64,000 nt of DNA from contig CALHPK010000007.1 in NCBI GenBank assembly GCA_938036315.1, positions 1 through 64,000 of the forward strand, given 5' to 3'. The notes beneath the pieces are model-generated. The model searched no databases. It saw only the letters and a program-made list of their open reading frames with translations, and was not told the origin of the DNA. The translations under genes were made by a program, and so were the position numbers. The stretch's first letter is position 1. Each line of letters starts with the position of its first letter. This DNA comes from an uncultured bacterium. GTDB lineage: Bacteria; Calescibacteriota; Calescibacteriia; Calescibacteriales; Calescibacteriaceae. Of the stretch, positions 54,677 through 64,000 are shown piece by piece.

Positions 54677-55940
54677 AAATCGTAATATGATACTTCTCCT
54701 TTTATTATTTATCCTTGCATACCAGTCATGTGCTAAAACCACAAATGATCAAGATACTAAAATCAGATTTTACACTTTAAGAACAAGCGGACTCTACCCC
54801 AAAATATTCAGTTGTATTGGTAAAAAAGAAGCTCTATGTATTTATTTCACCGCTGAAGATGGAACAATAAGATTCACACCATTGGAAAGAATAGAGTTAG
54901 AGGAAGCTCCCCCTGCTTTCGTACCTGACAAAGGTTTAGCAATTCCTCTTATGTTCTCCGAAAAGATCACTGCAGTCATCCAAATTTCACAAGATCATAT
55001 GGCACTTGGATACAGATTGATTTCAGGGGGGACTATAAATCTATCTGAATTCGTATCGTTCGCCTCAGCCAAAAATGATGTTCTCCTGTTTGGGGATAAC
55101 ACCTATATAAAAATCGCATCCGAAAACACACAGATGCAAATCCCAAACGACAAAAACAACATAATAACAGATAAAGAACAAAAAACAATAGAAATAACAG
55201 GAAACTGGATGCCATGCTCAGATATTGTCATCACTAAAAAAGGTATCGAAGGAATTGTCTTCTCAAATACATTCTCAGGTATCCGTTATTTTCTCGTTCA
55301 AAGCAATTCGTTATCCACAGAATTTGTTGGTTGGAGAACATTCCAAGAAGACGCAACCTATACAGAATCTAAAATACCATATGTATTTTTAATAACTCTA
55401 AGCGAGGAAGCTTATCCATCCGTCGATTCGACAGATATCAATCCTTTATTCCCATTTGGATTTATCGACACAAAAAATGTATGGTTTTCTATCCAAAGAT
55501 ATGATATCCTACCGCCAAGGATAAAAATCAGGTACGTTGGAACTTCAAGAAAATTCGAACCTATCTGCTCCATATCTTCAGACGGATCGAAAACTTTCGT
55601 ATTTGCAGAAGATAAAACAGGCCTTTACATATTCCAAAGAAAGAGCAGATGGGAGTGGGTTGAAGAAAAAATAACAGATAACTCTTACGGCTATCTTAAC
55701 TCATTCATTTTCAACGGGACACCCTGCGCAATCTTCACGGGTAAAGATAATACTTTAAAGGTAACTTGTAAAATAAGTGGGGCATGGAAAATAAAAACTA
55801 TAGACCCAGATGAATTTTCGGGAATAAATCTTTATACGTTTCAAGAAAATTCAAGATTACACATTGTATATAATCTGATCAGAAGCAAGCCACTTATAAG
55901 ATATGCACAAATTTACATTGATAGCCTCTTTTCAGAGTGA
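54660..55940 (+). CDS. Second predicted lipoprotein, possible paralogue of the preceding one
   Basis: The lipobox AYQSC is at the end of a hydrophobic signal; either the overlapping ATG at 54660 (MCISGKNRNM) or ATG 54687 may start it. The 54660 start keeps positive charges before the hydrophobic core. The mature part is beta-rich with strand-turn patterns such as ALCIYFTAEDGTIRF and KTFVFAEDKTGLYIFQRK, similar in style to the preceding protein, so a duplication is plausible. No known domain is recognised. It precedes the SGNH gene by ten bases. Confidence 0.65.
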   Translation: MCISGKNRNMILLLLLFILAYQSCAKTTNDQDTKIRFYTLRTSGLYPKIFSCIGKKEALCIYFTAEDGTIRFTPLERIELEEAPPAFVPDKGLAIPLMFSEKITAVIQISQDHMALGYRLISGGTINLSEFVSFASAKNDVLLFGDNTYIKIASENTQMQIPNDKNNIITDKEQKTIEITGNWMPCSDIVITKKGIEGIVFSNTFSGIRYFLVQSNSLSTEFVGWRTFQEDATYTESKIPYVFLITLSEEAYPSVDSTDINPLFPFGFIDTKNVWFSIQRYDILPPRIKIRYVGTSRKFEPICSISSDGSKTFVFAEDKTGLYIFQRKSRWEWVEEKITDNSYGYLNSFIFNGTPCAIFTGKDNTLKVTCKISGAWKIKTIDPDEFSGINLYTFQENSRLHIVYNLIRSKPLIRYAQIYIDSLFSE

Positions 55941-55950
55941 GGATTAAAAT

Positions 55951-56949
55951 ATGCTCTTTATCACCCATCTGTTACTAATCAGTATCTATATATATGACGA
56001 TATTTTGGGATGGAGAATGGCTCCTAATATTAAAGAATATGCTCCACCGCATCTGGGATTTCCTCAATTTGTCCTTCAAACTAACTCTGATGGATTTAGA
56101 ATCCCCCATGAAGCTGATGATATCCCTTTAGAAAAGAAAAGATTAGCCATACTTGGAGATTCAGTCTGCTTAGGATATGGACTCAAATTAGAAGAAACAG
56201 TAGGTAAGGTAATAGAAACTCTGTCAGAAAACAAAATAATCTCATTGAATATGTCTGTAGTCGGATACTCTACTGATCAGCAACTACTCGTACTAGAAAG
56301 ATATGGGAAAAAATATAAACCTGATTATGTTTTATTTTGCTTGTTTACAAATGATATTACAACTTTACTTGACTCATATCCAACTGAGAATGGCAGGGGC
56401 AAACCAGTTTTTTCGCTTGAAAACGGTAAGCTTTTGTTAAAAAATGTTCCAGTTGAAGGTAAATCTTTGTATCCTGATAGATATTATGATATGGTCGAAT
56501 TCATTTATGGTAAGTACCCTGCTATACTATTCAAAAGGGGAAAAGAATTAAATCGTCTTGAGGTTATCCTTGATCTACTATCAAAAGAGATATTTAGAAA
56601 GTTTATCAGAATCAGGCATAAAAAACTTGTAGATTACTATATTGATCTTCTTTCTGCAATTATTTTGAGAGCAAAAAACTTCTGCGACGAAATTGGATGT
56701 AAGATAATTTTAGCCCTCATCCCGGATTCGAATCAAACTATAGGTAGACTTCCAAACGCAGATATGGTATACAACTTGATACACAGAAAAATAAACTTTG
56801 TTGATGTGATAAAAATCAAACTATCTTCAAAGGATTTCTTCCCTAAAAATCTCCACCCAAACTCATCTGGTCACAAAAAAATGGCTGAACAGATATTTCA
56901 GGTACTAAAAAACTTACTCAAAGACTATGAAAAAAATAATGGGAATTAA
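55951..56949 (+). CDS. SGNH/GDSL-type esterase or acetyltransferase-like hydrolase
   Basis: An N-terminal hydrophobic segment (MLFITHLLLISIYIYDDI) anchors the protein or acts as a signal. The GDS block ILGDSVCLGYG is near residue 70. The downstream conserved motifs are FTNDI near 125 and LHPNSSGHKKMAEQ near 305, with the catalytic His in HPN. The usual Asp of DxxH is not obvious. Length 332 residues. GAGG precedes the ATG. The preceding two lipoproteins and the following methyltransferase share its operon, consistent with surface glycan or lipid tailoring. Confidence 0.75.
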   Translation: MLFITHLLLISIYIYDDILGWRMAPNIKEYAPPHLGFPQFVLQTNSDGFRIPHEADDIPLEKKRLAILGDSVCLGYGLKLEETVGKVIETLSENKIISLNMSVVGYSTDQQLLVLERYGKKYKPDYVLFCLFTNDITTLLDSYPTENGRGKPVFSLENGKLLLKNVPVEGKSLYPDRYYDMVEFIYGKYPAILFKRGKELNRLEVILDLLSKEIFRKFIRIRHKKLVDYYIDLLSAIILRAKNFCDEIGCKIILALIPDSNQTIGRLPNADMVYNLIHRKINFVDVIKIKLSSKDFFPKNLHPNSSGHKKMAEQIFQVLKNLLKDYEKNNGN

Positions 56950-57787
56950 AGCTCTTCTGAAAAGATCAAGAAAAATGGCTTTTGATAAACTTAAATACAA
57001 TAGCTCTTACATAAGTGCAAAAGACAAAGAAATAATAATATACAAGGATTTACTCAACACCATAACGAGAAGAAAAAGAGCAAACTTAACTCTTGATATT
57101 GGCTGTGGATATGGAAGGTTCGCAAAATTATTGTCAGATAAAAAAGTGTCAACTACAATAATTTGTGCAGACATATCAAAGAATGCGTTAAAATCTTCAA
57201 TAAAATATCTGAAAAATAGAAAAAATATATTTTTTGTAAATGCTGATGCAGAAAACCTACCATTCAAAAATAATATCTTTGACTTAGTACTATGCATAGA
57301 AGTCATATCCTACACAGATAACCCAGGTAAAGTCCTCTCTCAGATATACAGAGTAATGAAAGAATACGGTACACTTCTTATCTCCGTAGAAAATAAATAT
57401 GGAGGAATAGTCTGTGACCCATATATAAAAAAGAAAGAATTAGAATCTATCATAACTAAAGGAGAAAGAAAAGATGTTAAATATTTTACAACTGCTGAAC
57501 TAGACAAACTTCTCAGAAAAAATGGCTTCAGAGTTATATCTTGCGAAAAATTCGGATTTACATACAGTGGTATCTTTCAGAGATTTCTTCCTCTGAAACA
57601 TACAGAGATCCTAAGGCTTGAGAGGATATGCAGAAAAGACAAGGTTTTGTCAGAACTTGGGAGAGGAATATTTTCTATCTGTTCTGCGGAGCCACCAGTG
57701 AACAAAACTACAAAAAGAAAGAAGGCTCTAAATTATTCATACCGGAATTCAAAAATTAAACCTAAAAGAAAATCACATTCAAGATAA
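56927..57787 (+). CDS. Class I SAM-dependent methyltransferase
   Basis: The SAM motif LDIGCGYGRFAKLL is near residue 56 and the acidic post-motif is IICADISKNAL; NADAENLPFKNNIFDLVLC follows as motif II/III. The C-terminal is basic (KTTKRKKALNYSYRNSKIK). Length 286 residues. The start overlaps the SGNH stop by 23 bases. Its substrate is unknown; quinone-type, sugar or lipid methylation are all possible. It overlaps the symporter gene convergently by 26 bases. Confidence 0.8.
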   Translation: MKKIMGIKALLKRSRKMAFDKLKYNSSYISAKDKEIIIYKDLLNTITRRKRANLTLDIGCGYGRFAKLLSDKKVSTTIICADISKNALKSSIKYLKNRKNIFFVNADAENLPFKNNIFDLVLCIEVISYTDNPGKVLSQIYRVMKEYGTLLISVENKYGGIVCDPYIKKKELESIITKGERKDVKYFTTAELDKLLRKNGFRVISCEKFGFTYSGIFQRFLPLKHTEILRLERICRKDKVLSELGRGIFSICSAEPPVNKTTKRKKALNYSYRNSKIKPKRKSHSR

Positions 57788-59450
57788 TAAGAACAACAAT
57801 AGATACAATAGCCCATAACTCTGGTCTTTTGTGAATAGGGACTTTGACAACTGAATATTTATTAATCTCCTCGGTTTCTTCTTTATCTTCTTCTAGTCCT
57901 CTCACCAGACCTCTCAATTCACTCACTGGTTTTGGCTTAGTAAAAGCTGAGATAACTATGGTAACGATAAATGTCGCAAGCCATCCCCACCATGCTCTCC
58001 ATAAATTCAAACTCATCTCGGACGGATTACTATAGAAGGTAATATATTCTGGCGGAATTAGTTTTACTCTCACACCCAGAAAAAGAAAAAATGAAACCAC
58101 CATCCCAACAACTAATCCCCAAAAAGCACCAGACGGAGTAATTCTCTTTGAAAACATACCAAGCAGAATAGTTGCAAATAAAGGAGCATTAACCCAAGAA
58201 AATATTGCCTGAATATAGTCCATAATTGTCGGGAATTTCATAGCCCAATAAGCAGCTACAACTGCTATCAAGATTCCAACTATAGTGGAAATCCTCCCAA
58301 CTAAAACTAGTTCTTTCTCTGACGCAGAAGGCCTAAAAAGTGGTTTGTAAATATCTTGAGCAAAAACAGTATTAAATGCTGTTATATTTCCTGCTTGCCC
58401 AGCCATAAATCCGGCAAGAAGAGCAGTAATCCCCAGACCAATAAGTCCCGGAGTGAAATATCTTGCCATAAGAGCGGGCAGAGCCGAATCAATGATCAAA
58501 TTTCCATTCTCATCCTGAAGCAATTGGATTTCGCCTTTTTCGATCATTAAAGCAACCATCATCCCACCGAAGGTAACGACAAAAGGAAGAGCAGCCTTGA
58601 AGAAAGATGCTATCACGGGAGCGAGCCGAGCCGAATTCATATCAGAGGCAGAAAAAACCCTTTGAATAACCAAAAAGTCAGTTGTCCAATATCCAAATGA
58701 AAGGACAAAAGCAAGCCCTAAAATTATCCCCCAAAAATCTATCCCCATAGGGTTCAGATCGGGAGATGAAATAGAACGCCAAAGTGAGGTAACATTCTCG
58801 GGAACCTCCTTAAAAAAGGAAAATCCACCAAAATCTAAAATGCCTAAAATCCCAACAAGCACCAGCCCGAACCACACCAGAAAAAACTGGATGACTTCTG
58901 TAAAAACCGCTGACATAAGTCCGCCCAACGCTACATATATAGCTACAGTTAGAGCAGAAACCCACATGCTAATATGCCAGTTCCACCCTAAAATTATCTT
59001 GAATATCAAAGCCATAAGATATATATTCACCCCTGACATAAGGAGTGTCATTATAGCAAATGAAAAAGCATTAACAATCCGTGTTCTCTCATCAAACCTA
59101 AACTTCAAGTAGGTTGGCACAGAAACTATCTTCTTTTTGTAATAAAACGGCATCATAAATATCCCCAAAAAGAGCATAGCAGGAACAGCTCCAATCCAAT
59201 AAAAGTGAGCAGTAAGTATCCCGTATTTGACCGAAGCACCGGTCCAACCTAATATTTCAAGAGAGCCAAGATTAGCAGAAAGGAAAGCAAAAGCGGTAAC
59301 CCACGCGGAGTTTCTCCTCCCAGCTAGAAAAAAATCCTCTTGGCCTCCAGTCCATCTTCTCAGATAAAACCCAACCCCCAATATAAGAACAAAATAAATA
59401 AAAATAATTAGCCAATCAACAAACTTCAACTCAATCAACATTGTTTCCAT
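57762..59450 (-). CDS. Sodium:solute symporter (SSS family)
   Basis: About thirteen to fourteen transmembrane helices cover 562 residues in the SGLT/PutP fold. Family marks include EDFFLAGRRNSAWVTAFAFLSAN (in two parts, near 40-60), the segment LGGLMSAVFTEVIQFF near 178, and the sodium-site region around TGALLAGFMAGQAGNI-like ALLAGFMAGQAGNI. The ATG at 59450 (METMLIELKF) is preferred to a TTG at 59501, whose 17-residue extension is not helical. Substrate (sugar, amino acid or organic acid) is not visible. Confidence 0.85.
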   Translation of the reverse strand: METMLIELKFVDWLIIFIYFVLILGVGFYLRRWTGGQEDFFLAGRRNSAWVTAFAFLSANLGSLEILGWTGASVKYGILTAHFYWIGAVPAMLFLGIFMMPFYYKKKIVSVPTYLKFRFDERTRIVNAFSFAIMTLLMSGVNIYLMALIFKIILGWNWHISMWVSALTVAIYVALGGLMSAVFTEVIQFFLVWFGLVLVGILGILDFGGFSFFKEVPENVTSLWRSISSPDLNPMGIDFWGIILGLAFVLSFGYWTTDFLVIQRVFSASDMNSARLAPVIASFFKAALPFVVTFGGMMVALMIEKGEIQLLQDENGNLIIDSALPALMARYFTPGLIGLGITALLAGFMAGQAGNITAFNTVFAQDIYKPLFRPSASEKELVLVGRISTIVGILIAVVAAYWAMKFPTIMDYIQAIFSWVNAPLFATILLGMFSKRITPSGAFWGLVVGMVVSFFLFLGVRVKLIPPEYITFYSNPSEMSLNLWRAWWGWLATFIVTIVISAFTKPKPVSELRGLVRGLEEDKEETEEINKYSVVKVPIHKRPELWAIVSIVVLIILNVIFF

Positions 59451-59592
59451 ATTTCTCAATTTAACATCTGAAATTAAAATTTTCGTAAACCTCAAATTCA
59501 AATCTTTATCTAAAGCTTAAGTTTTTTCCTAACATTCCGATCTTTTCATATTGGGGTGAAGGTTCTTTCCTCTGAAAAGGGGGAAAGAGCCA

Positions 59593-59832
59593 ATGAAGTG
59601 TGTAAGATGTGGAGGATTAGTTGTATCTGACTTTATAATGACTTATGAAGGAGGCCTAAACCTTCTAAAATGTACCTTATGCGGAAGAATTACTGATACT
59701 CTTTGCGAAATCAATAGAGCAAATCCACCGAGACCGCCAGAGAGAAGAGGAAGAAAACCAAACTTCGCGCTAAAAGAAATTAAAAGAAAACTTATATCTA
59801 GAAGAAGAAGAAAAATCTTCGCCAGCAATTAA
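59593..59832 (+). CDS. Small zinc-ribbon protein with basic tail
   Basis: Two CXXC pairs (CVRCGG near residue 3 and CTLCGR near 27) form a zinc ribbon. The C-terminal half is basic and Arg-rich (ERRGRKPN, KRKLISRRRRKIF), suggesting nucleic-acid contact. The 79-residue length and the strong purine-rich leader (GGGGGAAAGAG) support translation. Function is unknown; a transcription or ribosome-associated role is speculation. It follows a divergent gap after the symporter gene. Confidence 0.7.
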   Translation: MKCVRCGGLVVSDFIMTYEGGLNLLKCTLCGRITDTLCEINRANPPRPPERRGRKPNFALKEIKRKLISRRRRKIFASN

Positions 59833-59887
59833 ACAACTAAAAACAGAAATTAGCGCGTAGTCTCTAAAAATATTTAAAATTTGAGTT

Positions 59888-60802
59888 ATGATAATAATCT
59901 CTGGCGGAACAGGACTTATAGGAAGAAACATTCTAAAAAGATTAGAAAACGAGAGAATAATCCTTATAACACGCAGCAAAGAAAAAGCAGAAAAAATTAT
60001 AGGCAACCTTAAATCAGATATAGAATTTTTAGACTGGACTGAAATTCTTGAAGAAAGATGGATACAAAAAATAAGAACAGAAAAAGAAAAAATAATAATT
60101 AATCTCGCTGGCGAAAATATAGGAAGTCCCTGGAGATCTCCAAATAAAAAACTTAATGTGCTGAGAAGCAGAATTGAATCAACAGAAAGAATCGTCTACC
60201 TAGCCAACAACATAAATGCTCATAACCTTATAAACGCTTCAGCAATAGGATACTATGGAGATACAGGAGAAGAAGAAAAAGACGAAAACTCTCCGCCGGG
60301 GAACATGTTCCTTTCTGATGTCTGTGTGAAGTGGGAAAATGAAGCCAAAAAATCCAAAACCCCACTCACAATAACAAGAATAGGAGTTGTTATATCAAAA
60401 GAGGCAAAAATAATAACATCCTCCCTAACTCCATTTTTTGTAATCAATCCATTCGGAAAAGGAGAAAATTACATCTCATGGATACACATTGAAGACCTCA
60501 CCGAAATTTTCTTAAAGTGTATGAAAAATGAGATAGGTATCAGTGGCAAAACAAAAATTATAAACTGCGTAGCCCCACAGTATACTAAAGCAAAAGAGTT
60601 CATAAAAACCATAGCTAAAATAAAGAAGAAGCCAATCTTAAACATACCTCAGTTTATACTAGAAGTTATCCTCGGAAAAGATTTCGTCTCAGAAACAATA
60701 AAAGTAAGTCAAAAAATAAAATCAATATACCTTCAGAACAATTTTAAATTCAAGTTCCCAGGAATAAAAGAGGCATTAGAAAACATCCTATCGCGAAGCT
60801 AA
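59888..60802 (+). CDS. TIGR01777-family NAD(P)-dependent epimerase/SDR protein
   Basis: This is an extended short-chain dehydrogenase relative (YfcH/SulA-type) with Rossmann motif IIISGGTGLIGRNI at the start. The motif NLAGENIGSPWRSPNKK near residue 75 and INASAIGYYGDTGEE near 118 are the TIGR01777 marks, followed by PLTITRIGVVIS. Length 304 residues is typical. Its biochemical role is unassigned in most species; the catalytic Tyr in SAIGYYG is retained. The last bases overlap convergently with the lon gene by 15. Confidence 0.87.
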   Translation: MIIISGGTGLIGRNILKRLENERIILITRSKEKAEKIIGNLKSDIEFLDWTEILEERWIQKIRTEKEKIIINLAGENIGSPWRSPNKKLNVLRSRIESTERIVYLANNINAHNLINASAIGYYGDTGEEEKDENSPPGNMFLSDVCVKWENEAKKSKTPLTITRIGVVISKEAKIITSSLTPFFVINPFGKGENYISWIHIEDLTEIFLKCMKNEIGISGKTKIINCVAPQYTKAKEFIKTIAKIKKKPILNIPQFILEVILGKDFVSETIKVSQKIKSIYLQNNFKFKFPGIKEALENILSRS

Positions 60803-63223
60803 AACTTTCTTATTTCTGCGGGAAGATACCGATTTATGCGGAAATACTATATCCCATACCTGATCAAGGTGGTTCACAAAGAAAAACTGCATGTTACTTT
60901 TAACTTCGTCCGGAATCTTTTCAAGGTCTGATTTGTTAAGCTCTGGCAGAATCACTTTCCTGATACCGTATCTTGATGCTGCTAGAACTTTCTCTCTTAT
61001 ACCTCCAACAGGCAGAATCTTACCTCGCAGAGTTATTTCTCCTGTCATCGCTACATCCTGCACCACTGGAACTTGCGTCAACGCTGAAACTAATGCTACA
61101 GTTATTGCAACTCCGGCAGAAGGTCCATCTTTCGGAACGGCTCCTTCCGGAACATGTATGTGTATACCGTTTGAAAATTTTCTCTTGTCTATTCCCAGTT
61201 TTTTGTAATTTACCTTTGCATATGTTACAGCAGCTTGAGCTGATTCCTTCATCACATCCCCCAAACTTCCTGTCAAAGAGATTCCAGATCTTGCCGGGAT
61301 TATGGCAACCTCAATCTTCAAAATCTCACCACCGACCGGAGTCCAAGCAAGTCCCGTAGCAATCCCAACAAATTCCCCCTTTATATCTTCATATTCTTTA
61401 AACCTGGGAGCCCCTAAATACTTATGTATATCTTCCTTCTCCACGAAAATCTTCCCATTACTCAATTTCACACCTCCAAGAAGGATTTCCTTTCCCAATT
61501 TCCTTAAGACACTCTGGATCTTCCTTGAAAGCTCTCTCACACCGGCTTCTCTTGTATAGCCATTTATGATCTCAAGAATAGCAGAGTCAGAAATCTCAAC
61601 CTTGTACTTTACAAGACCCGTCTCTTCCAATCCTCGAGGGATAAAATATCTTTTCGCTATGTGAAGCTTATCTGTGTCAGTGTATCCTGGAATGTCAATA
61701 ATTTCCATTCTGTCGAGCAAAGGTAGCGGGATAGTTCCTGTGAAATTTGCGGTAGCTATAAACAAAACTTCTGAAAGGTCAAACGGTACTGATATATAGT
61801 GATCAACAAAGGAATTATTTTGTTCTGGATCCAGAACTTCTAAAAGAGCAGCTGACGGATCACCTCTAAAATCAGCAGATAACTTATCCACCTCGTCGAG
61901 CATAAAAACAGGATTTTTTGAGCCGGCTTGCTTCATTCCCATAATAATTTTCCCTGGCATCGCCCCAACATAAGTCCTTCTGTGTCCCCTTATTTCAGCC
62001 TCATCTCTTACCCCACCCAAAGATATCCTGACAAAACGCCTCCCAATCGCCCTTGCTATCGATTTACCTAAAGAGGTTTTCCCAACCCCTGGAGGTCCCA
62101 CAAGGCACAAAATCGTACCACGCGGTATTCCACCTTTTAAAGCCCCCTGTGAGAGGAACTCCAAAATTCTTTCCTTAACGTCCTGCAGATTCCAATGATC
62201 TTCATCAAGAACTTCTTTTGCCCTCCTAAGATCAAGATTATCCTGTGTCCTTTCCACCCACGGCAAAGCCAAAACTTCTTCAATCCAATTCATAACAACA
62301 GTGTGCTCTGGCGATTCCTTGGGAATCGATGATAATCGATCAATTTGCTTCAATACTTCCTTCTTCACATGATCCGGAAGCTTTTCCGCTTTTTCCCTAA
62401 GCTCATCAATCTCAGACCTGCCCCCTTCAATTTTCTCCAACTCCTTCTGCATCTCCTTTATCTCTTCTTGAAGTATCCTTATTCTCTGGGCTCTGTCTAT
62501 GTTCTCCTGAACCCTCTTTGAGATTTGCTGTTGTATCTTAGCAACCTCTATCTCTCTGATAAGAATTGATAAGAGTTTTTTAAACCTCTCATTCTGATCT
62601 ATGGTCTCAACAAAATCTTGAAACTCATGCGGTTTTAAAGGAAGATTTCCAGCAATTATATCTGCCAAATTTCCGGGGATCTGTATAGTTCTTAAAAAAT
62701 GAAGGAACTCTTGGGGGGGTTTTATCGGAAGATAAGATAAATATTCTCCAAAAAGACTCAACGCCTGCCGTGAGAGAGCTTCTAGTTCCGGATTAAAAAT
62801 TAATGGTTTTTTATCATCAAATATTCTGACTCTGACAAGATATGGTGGAGTTTCATTAGCAAAACTCTCTATCTTTCCCCGAAAGAGCCCACTGACCAAA
62901 GCCCTGTAAATTCCATCGAGCCCCCTCCCAGCCCTTATAATCGCAGCTACAACACCAAATTGATTTATCGCATCCTTTGGATTTTTAGCATCTTCCCTCA
63001 AAATGGATAAAAAGATGAATCTCGAATGATTCAGCGAATACTCAATCGCAGATATAGAACTCTCATCAGAAATGCTTATAGGTGCAAAGTTACCAGGAAG
63101 GACAGTAAAGCCAACTACAGTAAGAACCGGAATCGGGATATCTTCCCTGAAAGCCTGAGATACCCCCCTTAAATCTAAAGCAGGAAGAGATTTCGATTCC
63201 CCGAAATTATAGTTATCCTCCAT
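60788..63223 (-). CDS. lon: ATP-dependent Lon protease
   Basis: Lon degrades damaged and regulatory proteins in the cytoplasm. The N-terminal substrate domain (residues about 25-300) is followed by the AAA+ module with Walker A GPPGVGKTSLGKS near 370 and MLDEVDKL. The peptidase domain has the Ser-Lys dyad: Ser702 in KDGPSAG and Lys745 in GGIREKVLAA. Length 811 residues is complete. It lies between the epimerase and hisS genes on the minus strand. Confidence 0.96.
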   Translation of the reverse strand: MEDNYNFGESKSLPALDLRGVSQAFREDIPIPVLTVVGFTVLPGNFAPISISDESSISAIEYSLNHSRFIFLSILREDAKNPKDAINQFGVVAAIIRAGRGLDGIYRALVSGLFRGKIESFANETPPYLVRVRIFDDKKPLIFNPELEALSRQALSLFGEYLSYLPIKPPQEFLHFLRTIQIPGNLADIIAGNLPLKPHEFQDFVETIDQNERFKKLLSILIREIEVAKIQQQISKRVQENIDRAQRIRILQEEIKEMQKELEKIEGGRSEIDELREKAEKLPDHVKKEVLKQIDRLSSIPKESPEHTVVMNWIEEVLALPWVERTQDNLDLRRAKEVLDEDHWNLQDVKERILEFLSQGALKGGIPRGTILCLVGPPGVGKTSLGKSIARAIGRRFVRISLGGVRDEAEIRGHRRTYVGAMPGKIIMGMKQAGSKNPVFMLDEVDKLSADFRGDPSAALLEVLDPEQNNSFVDHYISVPFDLSEVLFIATANFTGTIPLPLLDRMEIIDIPGYTDTDKLHIAKRYFIPRGLEETGLVKYKVEISDSAILEIINGYTREAGVRELSRKIQSVLRKLGKEILLGGVKLSNGKIFVEKEDIHKYLGAPRFKEYEDIKGEFVGIATGLAWTPVGGEILKIEVAIIPARSGISLTGSLGDVMKESAQAAVTYAKVNYKKLGIDKRKFSNGIHIHVPEGAVPKDGPSAGVAITVALVSALTQVPVVQDVAMTGEITLRGKILPVGGIREKVLAASRYGIRKVILPELNKSDLEKIPDEVKSNMQFFFVNHLDQVWDIVFPHKSVSSRRNKKVLASR

Positions 63224-63273
63224 ATCCTAAAATTTTTAACCAAATATATTACTTATAGTATATCCGAGAATTC

Positions 63274-64000
63274 TTACTCAAAAAGCTCAGTAATCTTAAC
63301 TTCTTCCTGCTTTGATAATTCGAGATCCCTCACCACCACCTTGCCCCCCAACAGCTCACGCTTACCAACAATAAGAGCAAATCTGAAATTTTCAGAATCC
63401 GCAAACCTAAGCTGAGATTTTAAACTTTTAGTAAGGTCAAGATTTATATCCACCCTTTTTATCAACTCTCCCAATATCTCATTCTTGTTCTTGAATTCAA
63501 AAATAGTTCCATCTGATCTCATCTTTAGAATGTTTTTCAACAGCTTAAAAGACTCTCCAAAAGTTTCCTTCATTGAGGTTATAAATACTCCTGTTCTTTT
63601 AGCTTTCTCAAGATTCACAAATTCAGATAATCTTTCAACCCCAACAGCAAACCCACAAGCTGGAGTAGGTTTACCTCCCATAAATTGAGCAAGGAGATCA
63701 TATCTACCCCCAGCTGCGATGGCGTTCCCCCCAGATCTGTGGAATACCTCAAAAACAACCCCTGTATAGTAATCAAGACCTCTAACAAGCCTGGGATTAA
63801 CAGATAGAATTCCTTCATCTAACATATTTTTAGAAAAAGAAAGAAACTCAAGAAAGTGATTCTTACATCCTTCACACAAAAAATCAGTAATTTCTGGAGC
63901 ATTCTTTACTATTTCTGAGTCGACCTTACAATCGAGTATCCTCATTGGGTTTCTATCAATCCTCCTTTGACAATCACCACAAAGAGGTTTGCCACTGAAG
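63274..64000 (-). CDS. hisS: Histidyl-tRNA synthetase, C-terminal part (partial)
   Basis: The reading frame continues unbroken from the window edge (64000) to the stop, so this is the C-terminal about 242 residues of a class II synthetase; the N-terminus is outside the window. The visible part begins FSGKPLCGDCQRRIDRNPMR, followed by ILDCKVD, and includes RGLDYYTGVVFEV and the class II motif 3-like region AAGGRYDLLAQFMGG...ACGFAVGVERL. The C-terminal anticodon-binding domain follows. The ATG at 63945 is internal, not a start. Identity is secure; the missing start leaves length unknown. Confidence 0.95.
   Translation of the reverse strand, partial: FSGKPLCGDCQRRIDRNPMRILDCKVDSEIVKNAPEITDFLCEGCKNHFLEFLSFSKNMLDEGILSVNPRLVRGLDYYTGVVFEVFHRSGGNAIAAGGRYDLLAQFMGGKPTPACGFAVGVERLSEFVNLEKAKRTGVFITSMKETFGESFKLLKNILKMRSDGTIFEFKNKNEILGELIKRVDINLDLTKSLKSQLRFADSENFRFALIVGKRELLGGKVVVRDLELSKQEEVKITELFE

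Noticed and set aside
1-64000. CRISPR array, prophage or complete insertion sequence
   Set aside because: I saw no regularly spaced long direct repeats, no phage structural genes and no complete transposase with terminal inverted repeats.

Overview
This window looks like chromosome from an AT-rich thermophilic bacterium with a Gram-negative envelope. By eye, G+C is in the mid to upper 30s percent. The tRNA and tmRNA genes are far more G+C-rich than the coding DNA, and Arg and Ile are mostly encoded by AGA/AGG and ATA, both typical of thermophiles. BamD, an MlaE permease and many lipoproteins indicate an outer membrane. FlhA, FliR, an FlhG-like ATPase, a CheW-like protein, CsrA and a sigma-54 activator indicate a flagellated, chemotactic cell. 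Sec-type nitrous oxide reductase with its maturation genes indicates N2O respiration. I cannot name the species; a deep-branching lineage such as Aquificota or Calescamantes would fit, but this is a guess.

Layout. 1-8700: the start of an Rpn-type nuclease gene, inositol-phosphate synthase, then a minus-strand run of BirA, glycogen branching enzyme, a large unknown lipoprotein, CcmH, tmRNA and a Sel1-repeat protein. 9200-14300: HU, an NtrC-type regulator, MobA, transaldolase, CsrA and cysteine desulfurase, all on the plus strand. 14300-21200: MlaE, PNPase, tRNA-Gly and tRNA-Leu followed by BamD, then ArgF and transketolase. 21300-25300: YjbQ, BioD, a secreted unknown, a short proline-rich reading frame and a two-domain GMC oxidoreductase.

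25500-32200 is a minus-strand nitrous oxide reductase operon, read in the order membrane protein, NosZ, unknown helical secreted protein, NosD, NosF, NosL, NosY. It has a hairpin resembling an attenuator after nosZ and repeated operator-like sites upstream. 32200-39400 holds dispersed flagellar genes mixed with an ACR3-like transporter and CstA. 39300-49800 holds a GspE/PilB ATPase, riboflavin synthase, a TlpA-like thioredoxin, a CheW-like protein, a cold-shock protein behind a long RNA hairpin, UDP-sugar dehydrogenase, an SGNH membrane protein, MazG and IlvD.

49900-57800 is plus-strand accessory sequence: a methyltransferase/ATP-grasp fusion, archease, an overlapping Fe-S assembly-type pair, then two lipoproteins, an SGNH esterase and a methyltransferase in one tight operon. 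The window closes with a sodium/solute symporter, a zinc-ribbon protein, a TIGR01777 epimerase, Lon and the 3' part of hisS.

The observations most worth following up are the cold-shock leader hairpin, the nos regulatory elements and orphan secreted protein, the unusual tmRNA tag, the G+C-rich proline-rich small reading frame, and the methyltransferase/ATP-grasp/archease/Fe-S cluster.
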